DNA of 64,000 bases from Cunninghamia lanceolata. Its lineage: Eukaryota; Streptophyta; Pinopsida; Cupressales; Cupressaceae. The position numbers and the translations under genes are program-made. Positions within the stretch are counted from its first letter, which is position 1. Every line of letters starts with the position of its first letter. Location of the stretch: NCBI GenBank assembly GCA_027924645.1, contig BSBN01000242.1:1860001-1924000 (forward strand), read 5' to 3'. Positions 10,821 to 23,635 of this stretch are shown here, one piece after another. The notes beneath the pieces are model-generated. The model saw nothing but the letters and a program-made list of their open reading frames with translations, was not told where the DNA came from and searched no databases.

Positions 10821-11791
10821 GTTGGAATAGGGTTTTTCTTTCTTAGGCATCATTCTGTTATAGATCTAGCAATAGTATCTCCTTCAAGTCTGAAAGATGT
10901 CCGCATTTTACAGATTTCTATCTCATCAAGGGAAAATTTTAGGTAGCTACTTTATCTTTGAGATTGGTTTGTATAGCATCTAGTCGAGGTTAAATGGGTT
11001 TTGTGGCTTATTGTAATTGAGGGATGGATGTTTTATCTTGTGCTCTTAAATGCTTGATGTTACTTATGTCTGCAGCAAAATTTAATGCAACTCCTGTGTT
11101 ACCTTTATCTACTTTTTAGTATTTACTGAAGGTCTTTTCTTGCAATTTTGTTTTTGTATTCTTTCAAATTGATTTTGTCATATAATTTTTCTCTAGCTTC
11201 AAATCTCAAACTTGAAACATGAGATTTCTAATATGACATCTTAAATGGAGGAAACTATTGCAACTTCTTCATTACTGCTTGCATCCTGTAAACTCCCTTA
11301 TCGAAGGGACTGTAACATGACTCCCACCTACTATATCTTCTTGGCACAAGCACTTTAGAATTTTTTTGCAAAAATTTCAGGTGCTAAGTATAGAAAGCAT
11401 CAGTTAAGTATATAAAACATGACTCCCGCCTACTATATCTACTTGGCACAATCCCACCACTGCTAGTTTTGCAAAAAATAGCATATAATTCTAAGTATTC
11501 CAAAATAATTGAAGGAAGCTAGTTAAATATGAAGTTCATCTTATGAAATTAAAATAGCATCTATTATGTGTTCAAATACTATTATTGGAAAAAATGTTTA
11601 GATAGTTAAGATAGATAAATCACATGATACTCAACTGCATTGGAATCATAAATTTACCAAGTCCCATCAGGCTGGGCTTAAACAAACGATTTATAAATTT
11701 TATCTCAATTTTTTCAATCAGTTGCAGAGCAAACGAGTCACAAAGTTCTGTATATAATCTGTATTACAAGGGTGAGTGTTTAAGTACTCAC
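10821..11791. other. No gene seen
   Basis: AT-rich sequence between the L18 pseudogene and the transporter fragment. A phrase around ACATGACTCCC-CCTACTATATC occurs twice (about 11314 and 11418). The third exon expected for the minus-strand transporter was looked for here and not found. Confidence 0.4.
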
Positions 11792-12238
11792 CAAATACAT
11801 GACCAACTAAATCTTTGTATCTGATAAAGCATTGGCCATCTATAATATACAGATTTGCAAGCAGCAAATTGGCATAGAGTGAGAAAGCACCTAAAACAAC
11901 CATGCCAATAATTCCCTAGACCAATCCTAGAGGCACTAGAATGAGGTTTTAATATCCCAAAATGTACACACAGTTGAAACTTGTAACTAACATTAGTTCC
12001 ACTTTTTGCCATGAATCTAAAAACCATCACAACAACAAAAAAATTGAAAATTTGTCTACAAAACACACGACAAAAACCATATATGATAACAACTATCCAT
12101 GCATTTAACAGTCTATAAAAGGCAAGGCAACTTAGTGAAATGTGAGTAGAAATGAAATAGAAAAAATTATATACCATTGTCAATTTTGTGTGCAGACTTG
12201 TGGGTAGAAAAGCTGGTTTCTTCATGTTCCGTGGCCAT
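11792..12238 (-). pseudogene. Amino-acid/proline transporter-like (AAAP family) N-terminal fragment
   Basis: On the minus strand, exon 1 (12238-12175) opens with ATG and encodes 21 residues (MATEHEETSFSTHKSAHKID and Asn). It ends at a GT donor in phase 1. Exon 2 (12016-11792) follows TTTTTAG, completes an Asp codon and reads SWQKVELMLVTSFNCVYILG, then LVPLG, GIIGMVVLGAFSLYANLLLA and GQCFIRYKDLVGHVFG, ending at G|GTGAGT. This is the start of a plant proline-transporter-like permease: a short cytosolic N-terminus, the first two membrane helices, and the RYRDL loop. Exon 2 has two in-frame stops (TAA after LGY, TAG after LGLV). The remaining exons are not seen, so it is a truncated non-processed pseudogene. 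Confidence 0.75.
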
Positions 12239-15200
12239 AATGTTGTAGTTGATTTTTTCATTAAATATTTATGCTCTTTCATTCTCTTCCACAATTTAGA
12301 ACAGCCTTACTTGACACCTCAATAGATTCTTCTCCACCACTGAATAGCTATCACTTAAATAGAATCAATGCTTTATAGCGTTTACACACTTGCATATATA
12401 GAATTGGATTTCGCAAAAACTGGAGAGAGAAATAAATATTTTTTAAAGATGTGTCATCATATATACAACTACCACCACCACTAAGATCATGCAAAACTTG
12501 TGTTGCACAATCATTTAACCGACCTGCTGTAAAAGTTGTCAAAGTTGCTCTCACCCGTAGCTTTTTATATGATATTTGTTTCTAGCTACCATTACATATT
12601 AGGCCTCGATATTTATAGTTGTAGTAGAAATTCTTATAATTGAAGTATTATAAGTTGTTTTAACAATTTTATTTGAGAACTTATAAAACTGCGTTCCTTA
12701 TAATTTGCTTGTTTGATGGACAATGACACGTACAACTTCAAAGATTGAATATACTATGGCATGCACGGCTAAAGTTGACATTAAAGATGGATTGTTTGTT
12801 TTTAAATTAACAGAACTTTGCTACATATCAAACAATAAAACATACCCTTGGCATGCACTTAGCTTCATAATGCAAAGTGTAGTGTGTGAGTACCTTGTTT
12901 ATAAAAGCATATACTAATGGGTTCAAATTATTTTATTATATCTCCAAAAAGTAAATGGTCAAAGTGGTCAAGAACCATCGATGGGACTCAAAAACTGGCA
13001 CAATGAATAAATATGGTGTGTGAGTGTACAAGTGTTTTTTTCTACAAACTACTTTGATATCAAGAGATTCAATTTAGTTTTAAATTTGCAATACTTTTTA
13101 ACAATAGTAGAGGATACCCAATGTACTAGCACAAAGCGACACCTCCTCTCCATATAATTCATTTTTTTGCATATTATAATTATATATAAAAAATATTTTA
13201 TTATATTAAACAATAATAAAGAAATTTTGATATATATTTTGATTGTTATTTTTATATCTATTATTTTAAGTTAAAAGGCTTTGAAGTAGAACACGATTTA
13301 ATTTCTAAAAATTATATAAAATTTTTAAAATATTTTTAATATTTAACAATTGTATATTACATTTCATTATTTGTGAGAAAGTTATAACTACTAACTAGTT
13401 TTAATCTCCAAACGCATCCACATTTTGTGCAAGTGCAAGTGTTGTTTTGTATGTATTGTATTTACGATTTTGATGGGAAAGTATATAATTATAATAATAA
13501 TAAAATAATATAATTTCTGGTGGATACATAACATCTACCCACCTGCCATTTCTGATGGTGGGACCCAATTTGATAGTGTATGGCCGTATTTTAAATAATG
13601 CATATATATATATAATTTGGTATTTCACCCTAGAAATTATTGGTAGATGCAAAATTGTATCCACATCAAAAGTCAATTTATAAGAATGTGCTTGAAACCA
13701 TTTTTGTAATTTAACTTTGTAATTTCTTTGTAATTCTTCACTAATAACAGGGTGCTATTGTCACCATTCTTCTTTCCATTCATTTCTTTGTTGTGTAAAT
13801 TTTAATAATAGCAAAACTTGCACTTCAGAAGGTCATTTCAATAGATTATATGCAGAGGAAGACTTGGGTGTAGACTATGCACGGAGCCATATTGTATAAA
13901 CCTTATACTATTTTAGAGCTCCCTCTCTACTTGATTACCTTAGCGATTGCACATAGCGCCAAGATCTCAGTCGTTTAGACATCTGGGGGTATAACAACTA
14001 TATTGAAACATTTAAATACGTGTATTGATGGATTTGACAAAGTATGTGGTTTATCTTGTTTACACACTAGCGTGTATTTTGAGTGTTGTGCACTAATATG
14101 CTATGCAACATGTCTAAGTTTGTTTTTAGTCATGATACATATTAATCGTAGATATAGGAATCATTTTAACATTTGTAAGTTACTTTATTTTCGCTCAGAA
14201 TTAAAATTATAGAATGTCTACACTTACATCCTTAAAGCTTTATGTTATTTTACTAAAAAAGATGTAAAAATTACTAAAGTAAATAGGCTAATAAGACATT
14301 ATTGACAGGAATCAAAGAAGTCAACACCTAACCTTGATTCCCACAAAGGTCAAACATCTAGATAGACAACAAGATATAGAGGTGTCAGGTTACATACTTG
14401 GGGTTATTATGTTGTCAAAATTAGAGATCCTAAGTCCAAGGAAAGTTAATGGCTTGGGGCATTTGATAGAGTAGTAATTAATTGTTTATCCTTATGATAT
14501 GATATCTACATCCATAACAAGAATCAATTCCATAATGAATTTCTTCTACATAAATTCAAATCCATACAACTTCTAATCAAAGCAATATGCTCTCCGATCT
14601 AACTTGAAAATAGATGCAATTTTGGTTCAATCTATCATCTAATTATACCTTGACATATTCAACAAATACAATCTAGAACAATGATGAATTGCTTGTAGGT
14701 CGCAGCTTCACAAATTTGCATTCCTCTTATGAAAGGTTGCTAAATATTGGCTTATAATACCCACAGTTTGAAATTGAGTGACATGAACTCTCGAAATAAT
14801 TGATCAAGCACATTGTGAGATGCTAAAGAGATCAGTCTCATGTTTTTTGTTACCTTGCTGACTTTTCAAGGGAGAACGACCACACAAGTACTGGAAACTA
14901 GGTGACAAATAGACTAATGGATCTAGTATGAACTCATAAGAGCACAATAATGTTAGAACGAAATCATATGGACAAAATTGTTGACAAAATCATTTACCAT
15001 CTAGATCCATTGATTAGATAAGTGAATCATATGAAGAAAATTGTTGACAGCTCGTACAGGCTATAAGCCACAACTTAATATGCATTCTCCATCTACATAA
15101 TATTATTCTTCGATCTCCATATATTATTCTTTTACTCCCGTATCTAACAATTTCTCATCCATAATTCAACTTCTATTTCGGCAAGAACCTAACACAATGC

Positions 15201-16299
15201 GTCTCTTGTTTCTAATATACTCATGGTATTGTTGGTGGCCTATTGAAAGGAGGGGCAATTAATGAAAGTAATTAGGGAAGACGTATAAAGTTTACAGTGG
15301 TCATTATAGTCGACCCCGTAAGGATTCGTAACTCCTTTACTATTTATAATGAATTTTATATGATGCTTGTGGCCCTTTGACTTTAATTCCACTTTATCAC
15401 TTCCTTCCATTTCAAAAGAAAATCAAAGATTTATTTTTAATTCGATATAAATGTGTGGGGGCTATTCCTAGGATTCATATATAGTTAATAAATGATTTTA
15501 AAACAAGTAATATACATGTATGAAAACTCAATAATTTGTCAAGATAAAATAGTTTGTGTAATAATATTAAAAAATAAAATCATTTTTAATTAAAAGTGAA
15601 AATAATAACAAGAATTTTATTTAAAATATTAACCACTTTCTACTTTCTACTTTTTGGTCACAACATCTTGTTAGGGTAAGATGAGAGTATAAGATGAGTA
15701 AATATTTTCGTTATTCTCTATTTTCTATCATCCAGATCCCATGAAAGCAAGGTGAAAGTATACAATGGATGAATAACGAGTGTTATGTTCTCTAAATTAC
15801 TACCCGAAAACACAAATTTATCAAGATATAATAAGTAAGCGAAAAATAGGGAATGAACTCACAAAATTAGAATTGCTCGTAGGGTATGAATGTTGCTTCT
15901 TTCAAAATTAGATTGCCGATGAATTCCTTTGTATGGAGCCACTTTTAGAATCCTGCAAGTTTTAAAATTCCAAAAGACCAAGAACTCTTCCAAATGCATA
16001 CAAGCACCCTCAATTTATAAGTATTTTTGCCACAAATAAAATTAAATAATTAATTAATTAATTATTAAAGAGATTCCTTTAAAAATTGCTCCGCTTCTCT
16101 TTAATTGTATTTTAAAGGAAATTTGTCATAAATTCATTTTGTAACTCCTCATAAATTTCTTGCCATAAATAATCTATCATGTAATTGTAAATATGAAAAA
16201 GACGCACAGGCCTATATGGTAGTCTGATGATGAGCTATAGTCCTAATCATGTACATGTAAGTATAAAATATATAGACCTCTCAGCAACTTCTCTCTTGG
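12239..16299. other. No gene seen
   Basis: About 4 kb of AT-rich sequence. It includes short AT-rich tracts (around 13140-13370 and 13600), an AATTAATTAATTAATT run near 16045, and two copies of AATCATATG-ACAAAATTGTTGACA-type sequence near 14965 and 15035. Parts of 15840-16200 have the feel of a minus-strand LTR, but I find no ends or primer site. Nothing else is supportable. Confidence 0.4.
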
Positions 16300-17700
16300 T
16301 GACATGTTTTCATTGGTTTTTCTCTTTGTTTGTGGGTCCCTAACCACCAAGCTAACCTTCTAAGGTCCCACACACTTTCTTGTTAACCACCTAACCCATG
16401 TTTGACAAATCATTCCTATCACTTGCCAGCCCTGATGACATGACTAACCCACTTCACAAGAGGGGAAATTTATTTTCCCTAAGGGATTTTTCATCATTCA
16501 ATCCTCTAGGATCATCCAATTGACCTTTTGAGGCCCTTCGTGCCCTCAAATTGCATCTCCAAGCTATCCTTTCTAGGTCACCCCTTATATTTTTTGGTCT
16601 CCTTGGGTGACCCTACAACTAAAGTGTGGTCTCTAGGGGTGACCTGCCCTTGTAAAAAGAATGACACACTTCCTAAATCCCCTATCCCTTGTTTTAGGCC
16701 ATTGAAACTATTTTCAGCCTTCTAAGACCATCCTCCCATTGTTAAACCATCTGTCCAAACCATCCCTCTTGGGTCACCCCTTATGTCTTCCTGGTCTCCC
16801 TGGGTGACCCTACAACTTAAGTGTGGTCTCCGAGGGTGACCTTCCTTGGTAAAAGGATCGACCCTGTTGTCTTTTCCATGTGTGTTTTCTTCTGGTTTTA
16901 GCCTAGTTTTTCTCCATTTTTTGCTCTTAATGGCTAGCTACCTCATGCACAACTAACTATCCACTCCCCCTAACTATTTATAAACTCTCAATCAGTCTAT
17001 TCTTGACTTCTAATCAATCTATTCTTATCTCTCAATCAGTCTTGTGTTAACTCCATTTCTTCTTTGTGATCTGCTCTCTAGCCATTGTTCACTCCAAATC
17101 AAAGCTAGATCACTCACCAATCAATTTTGTTAACTCCTTAATCAGCACCACCTTTGGTGTAGATTTCCAACCTATAAATACCCCTCGCCTCTTCATTGTT
17201 TTTCAATGTTGGGATTGATCTTCTCATATTCACAAGCTTTTTCAAGCTTCTTCATAGGCCTTTGAGCCTCTTAGTTTATTTCTTAAATGGTTTTTTTTTG
17301 TTGCAAAGTTTCAAAACTTTCCCATAGGAGGCAAATTCATCATTGCATATTGCTTTTTCTTTTGCTTTGTATTTAGCTGTCTCCACAGCATTTTTATGCT
17401 CGTCGCATGACTTCGCATGCCTTTTTCTTTCATTCATAACTTCATAGCTCAAACCATTATTGCTTCATAGCATCCATATGCTCAAATTCATTAACTTTGT
17501 TCATTTTTTATAGCTTTTAAGCTCATTGCCACTCTCTTTTATCATCGTTTTGTCCTTGTTGCCAAGATGAGGACCTTGCTATTGCAGAGGAAGGAATGGT
17601 TACCACAAAGGACATCTGAGGACTCACACTAGGCACTGCCACCTGATTCATACCAGGTTTTTCAAGCTTTCAATAGTAATTAGATCAAATCTTTGCTCTT
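16300..17700 (+). mobile_element. LTR-like promoter region with TATA box
   Basis: This region has a TATA box (TATAAATA, 17173-17180) followed by a short-worded, TTC-rich leader. Upstream is an unusual C/T-rich segment with two copies of a GGTCACCC-containing unit. The arrangement of repeated U3-like sequence, TATA and transcribed leader resembles a plant LTR or its remnant. No TG/CA ends, primer site or partner LTR are identified. An old host promoter cannot be excluded. Confidence 0.3.
16561..16870 (+). repeat. Two tandem copies of an approximately 196-bp unit with GGTCACCC/GGGTGACC
   Basis: GGTCACCCCTTAT starts near 16577 and again near 16773. In both copies it is followed by TTGGTCTCC or CTGGTCTCC, GGGTGACCCTACAACT, AGTGTGGTCTC and GGGTGACC. 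Within each copy the GGTCACCC and GGGTGACC words are inverted relative to each other, so each unit can form short stems. Confidence 0.7.
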
Positions 17701-18411
17701 GAGGAAGTAAATAATTTGTTTGTTTTTCTCTTGATAGGATATTTTATTACTTAGTACATTAGATTAGATTTGCTTTTAATTACTTAACTTAGATTTATTT
17801 TTATTCCTGGATTAAATTTATTTCCATTGTTCATAGATTAGTTACTATTTCCAATTCCTTAGATTACAAGTAAAAATTGGTTCACGAAAAAAAAGAAGCA
17901 TAGTTTAGTTTGCATTTGAAAAATCATTTAGTCTTGCATTCATTTTCAATTTCTTAGATAATTAGATCATTTTCAAATTCAGAGAAAAAGAACCAAAATT
18001 GTATCACATTCATTTAGATTTGAATTCATTAAAAAAACCAAAAAAACATTAGAAAACTTGAAAAAGGAAAACAAAGTTAAACCCTTGATTCTATCACGAA
18101 GTCAATGTAGTCAACACAAACATTTCCCCCTCTTGTCTAGCATTCAATGTTCCCAAGCATTAGGGAGTACTGGATAAAATCCATCCTAGAAAAAAATGGG
18201 GAGAACTTCCCTTATCCAATTCACATCCAACAAGACAAAACAAATAAGAGAAGCAAAAGAACATCACTAATGAATCATTGACCAACAAGAACCGATACAA
18301 CAAGCAATTCAAAACCAAGAGAGGAGGTTAGAATTCCTCCACATATTAAATGAACAAAATAGATTATATGCTAGAATTACCTAACAAGTGACCCTTTTGA
18401 TCATATCATTA
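17701..18411. other. No gene seen
   Basis: AT-rich sequence, with several A tracts (17885-18070) on the plus strand. No coding match. Confidence 0.4.
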
Positions 18412-18645
18412 TCACATTGACAACAACGATTGAGCGCTTCCATCAAAACAATCATCAAGCATACACTTACACACATCAAATGAATAACCCAACCACCATT
18501 TGTGATGTTTTTCTCCCTTGAGAACAAAACAACCCCCAGTTCTACCTCTAATCAACTGGCTCTTGCCACGAGAGTGGGAGTGACTAGGAGGTCGCCCATA
18601 AAAAGGATATGATTTATGTGTCACATTGGAGTCTAACTCACTCAC
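18412..18645 (-). pseudogene. Copia gag zinc-knuckle-region fragment (tentative)
   Basis: The minus-strand open stretch reads SHKS-type and SHSRGKSQLIRGRTGGC sequence with Arg/Ser/Gly richness, then a Cys-poor remnant. It resembles the linker and degenerate zinc knuckle near the end of copia gag. The Cys/His spacing of a working CCHC knuckle is not preserved. In minus-strand order it lies after a pol-like fragment, the reverse of the normal gag-pol order, so the two pieces are probably from separate or rearranged insertions. Confidence 0.35.
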
Positions 18646-18689
18646 AAATTTTTTGAGTCACATTCTTAACAACACATATTTTTGTGAAC

Positions 18690-18935
18690 CTAACATGAAG
18701 AGTAAAACCTCCTAGCCACATTATTAACAATAAATGGGACCATAAACAAGGTGAAAATTGTAGCTAGAAGTGGACTTGCAATCATCAAAATCACCAACCC
18801 AATCAAAATCCATGTATCCAATCAAATCTAAACTTGTGCCCATTGCATAGTGAATCCCATACCTATGAGTGCACTGGATGTAGTGAAAAATGCATTTGGA
18901 AACCTTCTAATGAAGCTCATGTGGCTCCATCATGA
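18690..18935 (-). pseudogene. Copia pol fragment (connection to RNase H)
   Basis: Minus-strand translation shows CIFHYIQCTHRYGIHYAMG, then LIGYMDFDWVGDFDDCKSTS and YNFHLVYGPI. This is the copia block between reverse transcriptase and RNase H, whose usual form is GY-D-DWAGD-DDR-STSG. Stops and substitutions are present. Only about 80 residues survive. Confidence 0.65.
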
Positions 18936-19010
18936 ATCATGATTCACTCAGGGTTCGTTGTAGGGTGTTTTACATAGGGGACTTACACATCTCAACTTGA
19001 TATTCTTGAT

Positions 19011-19772
19011 TGGTGTAGGAGCACCAAGGTCATTTTTGTAAATAATGTCATAAAGGGAATTTTGGTATTTAGAGTCTCTAAAGTCATGTAATAAGGCCAT
19101 AATAGGTCATTCTTGATGTCTTGAGTCAATTTGAGTTCATTTGGCAAATAATGTAAAAAGTTGAAAAAAATTGTAATGTTGTCAATGCAAAGTTGAGAAT
19201 ATGAAGGGTCATTAGGCAGTAGGAAGGTTTTTTGGTCATGGAAGTTCAAAAGGTAGTTAAGAGACTGATGTAAGAAGCTTATATTGACCTTGTGAAGGTG
19301 AGAGAAGGTAGAGAGTATTGTATTGAAGTGAAAAATAATAAAAGAGTACCCTGTTTCTGCAAAAAAAAAATTTAATCTGCTCCAGCCCGTGGTACAGCCC
19401 TGTACAGCCTAGAAATGGCAATAATCTGAGTTTGTTGGAAAGAGCATTGAAGTAGCTTTCATTTGTAGTTGGTTCCATTAATTTTCATTGGGTTTAGCAA
19501 AAGTTATAGCTATTTTTGTAGAAACTGTTATGAGAAACCCTAGTTGAGGGTTTGAGTACAAAAGTAATGATTTGGGCCTCATTCCACCAGTGAAATTTGC
19601 TCAAAATGGGTGAAATGGAGGGACATAAGATGTATTTCAAGATTCCAGTGGTTATTTTGCAAAAGGTAGAGTTTTGGGTTAGATTTGGTGACGCCCTAGA
19701 TTGATTTTTCTTATGTTTTTGGCTTGAAAAGTGAGGCTAAGAGTGTGAGTTTGCATAAAAAGCATTGGTAAG
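19011..19772 (+). repeat. LTR-like direct repeat, copy A
   Basis: This begins TGGTGTAGGAGCACCAAG and runs about 760 bp. It matches 20047-20800 closely, with only scattered differences. The terminal words equal the start of the gypsy 3' LTR at 61571 (minus strand), which supports an LTR origin. A target duplication was looked for and not found. Confidence 0.7.
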
Positions 19773-20046
19773 GACTTGTTTGCAGGTATGAGGACAAGAG
19801 CAACATCAAATTTTGATGAGGAAAATGGTAGAAGATAGCTAACAGATCAATTTACAAGTATGAGACAATGGCAAGGAGAAAGCAAGTTCAAAGGTATAAA
19901 GGATGATGCAATCTTTCAATACCTGACCAAATGGAAAGGACAACTAGACAAGGGAGCATTTGAAGGTCAAGGAGATGCTGTGAAGGGGCAATATTCAAGG
20001 CAGTACAGTCCTCATGGGACATGAGTTTTGTCTTTGGCCTGTTGTA
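19773..20046 (+). other. Segment between LTR-like copies; gag-like remnant
   Basis: One frame reads MRTRATSNFDEENGRR, then FTSMRQWQGESKFKGIKDDA and LDKGAFEGQG. This is a charged composition that would fit the start of a retroelement gag, but no family motif is present. It could be the internal region of a very small nonautonomous element or the remains of a larger one. Confidence 0.3.
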
Positions 20047-20800
20047 TGGTGCAGGAGCACCAAGGTCATTTTTGTAAATAATGTCATAAAGGGAATTTTG
20101 GTGTTTAGAGTCTCTAAAGTCATGTAATAAGGCCATAATAGGCCATTCTTGATGTCTTGAGTCAATTTGAGTTCATTTGGAAAATAATGTAAAAAGTTGA
20201 AAAAAATTGTAATGTTGTCAATGCAAAGTTGGGAATATGAAGGGTCATTAGGCAGTAGGAAGGTTTTTTGGTCATGGAAGTTCAAAAGGTAGTTAAGAGA
20301 CTGATGTAAGAAGCTTATATCGACCTTGTGAAGGTGAGAGAAGGTAGAGAGTATTGTATTGAAGTGAAAAACAATAAAATAATACCCTGTTTCTGCAATT
20401 TTTTTCTGCTCCAGCCCGTGGTATGGCTCTGTATGACTTGTAAATGGCAAGAACCTGAGTTTGTTGGAAAGAGCATTGAAGTGGATTTCATTTTCAGTTG
20501 GTTCCATTAATTTTCATTGGGTTTAGCAAAAGTTATAGCTATTTTTGTAAAAATTGTTCTGAGAAACCCTAGTTGAGGGTTTGAGTACAAAAGTAATGAT
20601 TTGGGCCTCATTCCACCAGTGAAATTTGCTCAAAATGGGTGAAATGGAGGGACATAAGATGCATTTCAAGATTCCAGTGATTATTTTGCAAAAGGTAGAG
20701 TTTTGGGGTAGATTTGGTGATGCCCTAGATTGATTTTTCTTATGTTTTTGGCTTGAAAAATGAGGCTAAGAGTGTGAGTTTGCATAAAAGCATTGGTAAG
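20047..20800 (+). repeat. LTR-like direct repeat, copy B
   Basis: This begins TGGTGCAGGAGCACCAAG and matches copy A (19011-19772) in the same orientation, 1036 bp downstream. Similarity ends around GCATTGGTAAG in both. The sequence after it (to about 21300) may be the remainder of a longer LTR, but no CA terminus was fixed. Confidence 0.7.
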
Positions 20801-22025
20801 AAACTTGTGAAGGTTTGTATAGCATAGGCAGACCTAATAAGACATGTCTGAGCTATTGGGAAAGTTTGAAGAAGAGTGGAGTGTGGATTTTCAATAAACC
20901 CTCTTGAAACTAGCCTAGAAAGGCCTAAAACAAGGGTTTAGAAATTTGGGACTTAAGTGAGTGTTCCAAACCCTAAAAGTTGGTTAATCAGAGGTTTTGG
21001 AGGTTGTTCTAAGATTTTCCATGGGAATTTTGGCTTGGCGTCAAGTTTAGAGGGTACTTGCTTTGTAAAATAGGGCTAATTGGCCCTTTTGCAGTAGTGG
21101 AACAACGAATTGTTTGGTGTTTTGGTATGAAACAACCATACCTAAGTCTTTGATATGTTTTGTAAAAGCATAATGGGTGCTCAAAAAGGTAATTATTTTG
21201 TGGGTTTGTGATCCCTACAGGAAAATAAGTTGAAAAAACCTCTCTAGGAGGGCTACACGGCTTGAGGAGGGCTAAACAAGAAAACCCATAATCCTAAGTT
21301 ATCCTAACTTGCAAAGTGGTTTGTTGAGGAGTTTGTAATCAGTCTACCTTGTTTGACATCATTGATCCAAATATTTTCCTGCAAATATCATCACTATTTT
21401 GCATGATCTACACATATCTTTAATGATTCATGTCAAATTTATCAATTAATAACTAAACTTTGAGCAAATTATTTATGACTTGCACATTACTTTAATCAGT
21501 TCTTCTCAATTATCTCTAATTAATTGATCTTTGCCTCTAAATTCACTTAAATATCTTCTTTAAAGTATTGAATTCATTGTTACTACTAGTTATTTCCTTA
21601 AGATTTGTCATTATTAGCTCCTTCGAAGATGATTTGTGAAAATTAAATACAAAAGAAGAGTTGAGAGGGAAAGAGTTCTAAGAAGTTAAGTTTTTTCAAT
21701 GATTTCACACGCACATCTAGATATTTTCATGAATTGAAATTAATCTAAATATACTTCACTAGGTGTTCCACAACTACGTATAATAGATGCAAATATTCAA
21801 TGGACAATCGATTACAACAAGCAATAATTCAAATGCACTCCAAAAGGATGCAGCAATTTGATATTCCATTAATAGAAACTAATCAAAAGATTACTCAAGA
21901 TTTATGATTAGACTGTAATCTACTTTCTTCAGATTCATTATATGCACAGAATGTACAAATGTCTTCACTAAGTGAGAAAGAACCGTGAGGTAAGTCAAGA
22001 AGTTGCAAGAATACAAACTTAATGC
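20801..22025. other. No gene seen
   Basis: Noncoding sequence with TTTG/GGTT-rich words to about 21300, then AT-rich sequence. It would be where the 3' LTR of the copia element at 22-26 kb should lie, but no copy of the 25693-26002 LTR is present. Confidence 0.4.
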
Positions 22026-23635
22026 TTAACAAGTTATAATGCCAACTATAAATGAAATTTTGGGGTGGGTACGAGTCAAGTAGATAAGGCTATCGACAAG
22101 CTGATGATACAAAGTGGCATCAACTAGTGGTGTGGAACACTTCGCCTCAAGCTTGACTCCAGACAAAAAGGGAATCAGTGAAGGCTTACAATCAGCCATG
22201 TGAAAACAAGCCAAAAGATCAAGAGCATACTTGGTTGCGCAAGAGAGATCTTGGAAGAGGTTTGAGTGATCTCAATCCTGAGAATATAGCACAAGAGACC
22301 CAAGTCGGTTTGGAAAACCTGTCATGCAAAGAAATCTTGACACTCGTAATGATGGATGAGGTGCTCCTTGTGACAATCAAGTCATAAACATAAAGAGACA
22401 AGAACAAAAGATCATCCTCTTGTCTCAAGATGTAGACATTCAGATTTGAGTGGCAACTAGAGAGCCCAAATGAGAGAAGAAAGGAGTCCATCTTGGCATA
22501 CCAAGCCCGTGGGGCCTGTTTGAGGCTATAGAGAGACTTCCTCAATCTGTAAACCAATGAAGAATCTTTAACAAATCCTTGTGGTTGCTCCTCTTGGAGA
22601 TTCCCATGAAGAAATGCACTCTTCACATCCATCTGATGTAGAACCCAACCTTGAGCTGCAACAATAGCAAGTATTAGGTGAATGGAGTTCATCTTGGTGA
22701 CGGGGCCAAAGGTCTTAGTGTAGTCAACACTAGGAACTTGCGAGAAACCTTTGGCCACAAGTCATGCTTTGAACTTGTCAACTGATCCATCAACTACAAA
22801 TTTGGTTCGATAGATCCATTTACATCGAACCTATTTTCTTCCCTTAGGAAGTGGAACAAGATCCCATGTTTTGTTTCAAATCAAAGAGTTATACTCTTAT
22901 TCCATTGTTGAATCCCACTCAACAATACCTAAAACTTCACGAAAGGACTATGGATCTAAAGTTGTGGCAATGTAGCAATGTGAAATATTCTGGTGCTATG
23001 ATTAAATCCTCCAAGTATCTGCAGGATCCCCAACAAGAGTGCCTGCAGACTATAGTGTTTGATGAGCCCAATGAGGCATGGTAGGAGATAGAGGAGGAGA
23101 ACCCTCATCCTCAAAATCTTAACTATGTGAAGAGGAGGATGAAACCTCATAATCAACTCTACGAGTAGAGGTGAATGGAGGAAAATCATCAGAGTCACTA
23201 TCATCAGAATCTATCGTGAAGGAAGGAAGAGGAGAGGATGAGCTAGGAAAGATTTTATTCAAATTGCACACTTCACTCACTAAAGAGCTCATGTGTCTCA
23301 GGATCTATAAGTTGATATCCTTTTACACCATTCAAGTAACCAACAAAGATGTAAGGTTGACTCTAAGGTTCTAAAGCCTTGTGCTTCTGTAAAGGAATGT
23401 GAGCCCATGTTGGGGAGCCAAAAACTTTGATGTGTCACACATGTTTCTTGCCACATCAAGATTCAATGGGAGTGATGCCCTTCAATGCCTTATGTGGAAC
23501 TCTGTTTTGGATGTGATCGACACATTTGATAACTTCTACCCAATATTCAGGTGCAAGGGAGCATGTGTATCATGCAAGCCAACCATCTCCTTCAAGGACC
23601 TATTTTTCCTCTCACAAGTTGTATGTCCTTTTTCT
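22026..23635 (-). pseudogene. Copia pol: integrase C-terminal part, reverse transcriptase, start of RNase H region
   Basis: Reading leftwards on the minus strand: KNRSLKEMVG (integrase, 23.6 kb), then integrase C-terminal words such as HKALEP and FVGYLNGVKGYQLIDPE (23.2-23.4 kb). Next comes an open stretch 22758-22219 with VAAQGWVLHQMDVKSAFLHG, VYRLRKSLYSLKQAPRAWY and LSLYVYDLIVT (the copia reverse transcriptase YVDD site reads YVYD). Last is the ADCKPSLIP and YHQLVDSLIYLTRTHP region. The enzyme would copy and integrate retrotransposon cDNA. Frameshifts, stops and the altered active site make it inactive. No 3' LTR follows. Confidence 0.85.
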
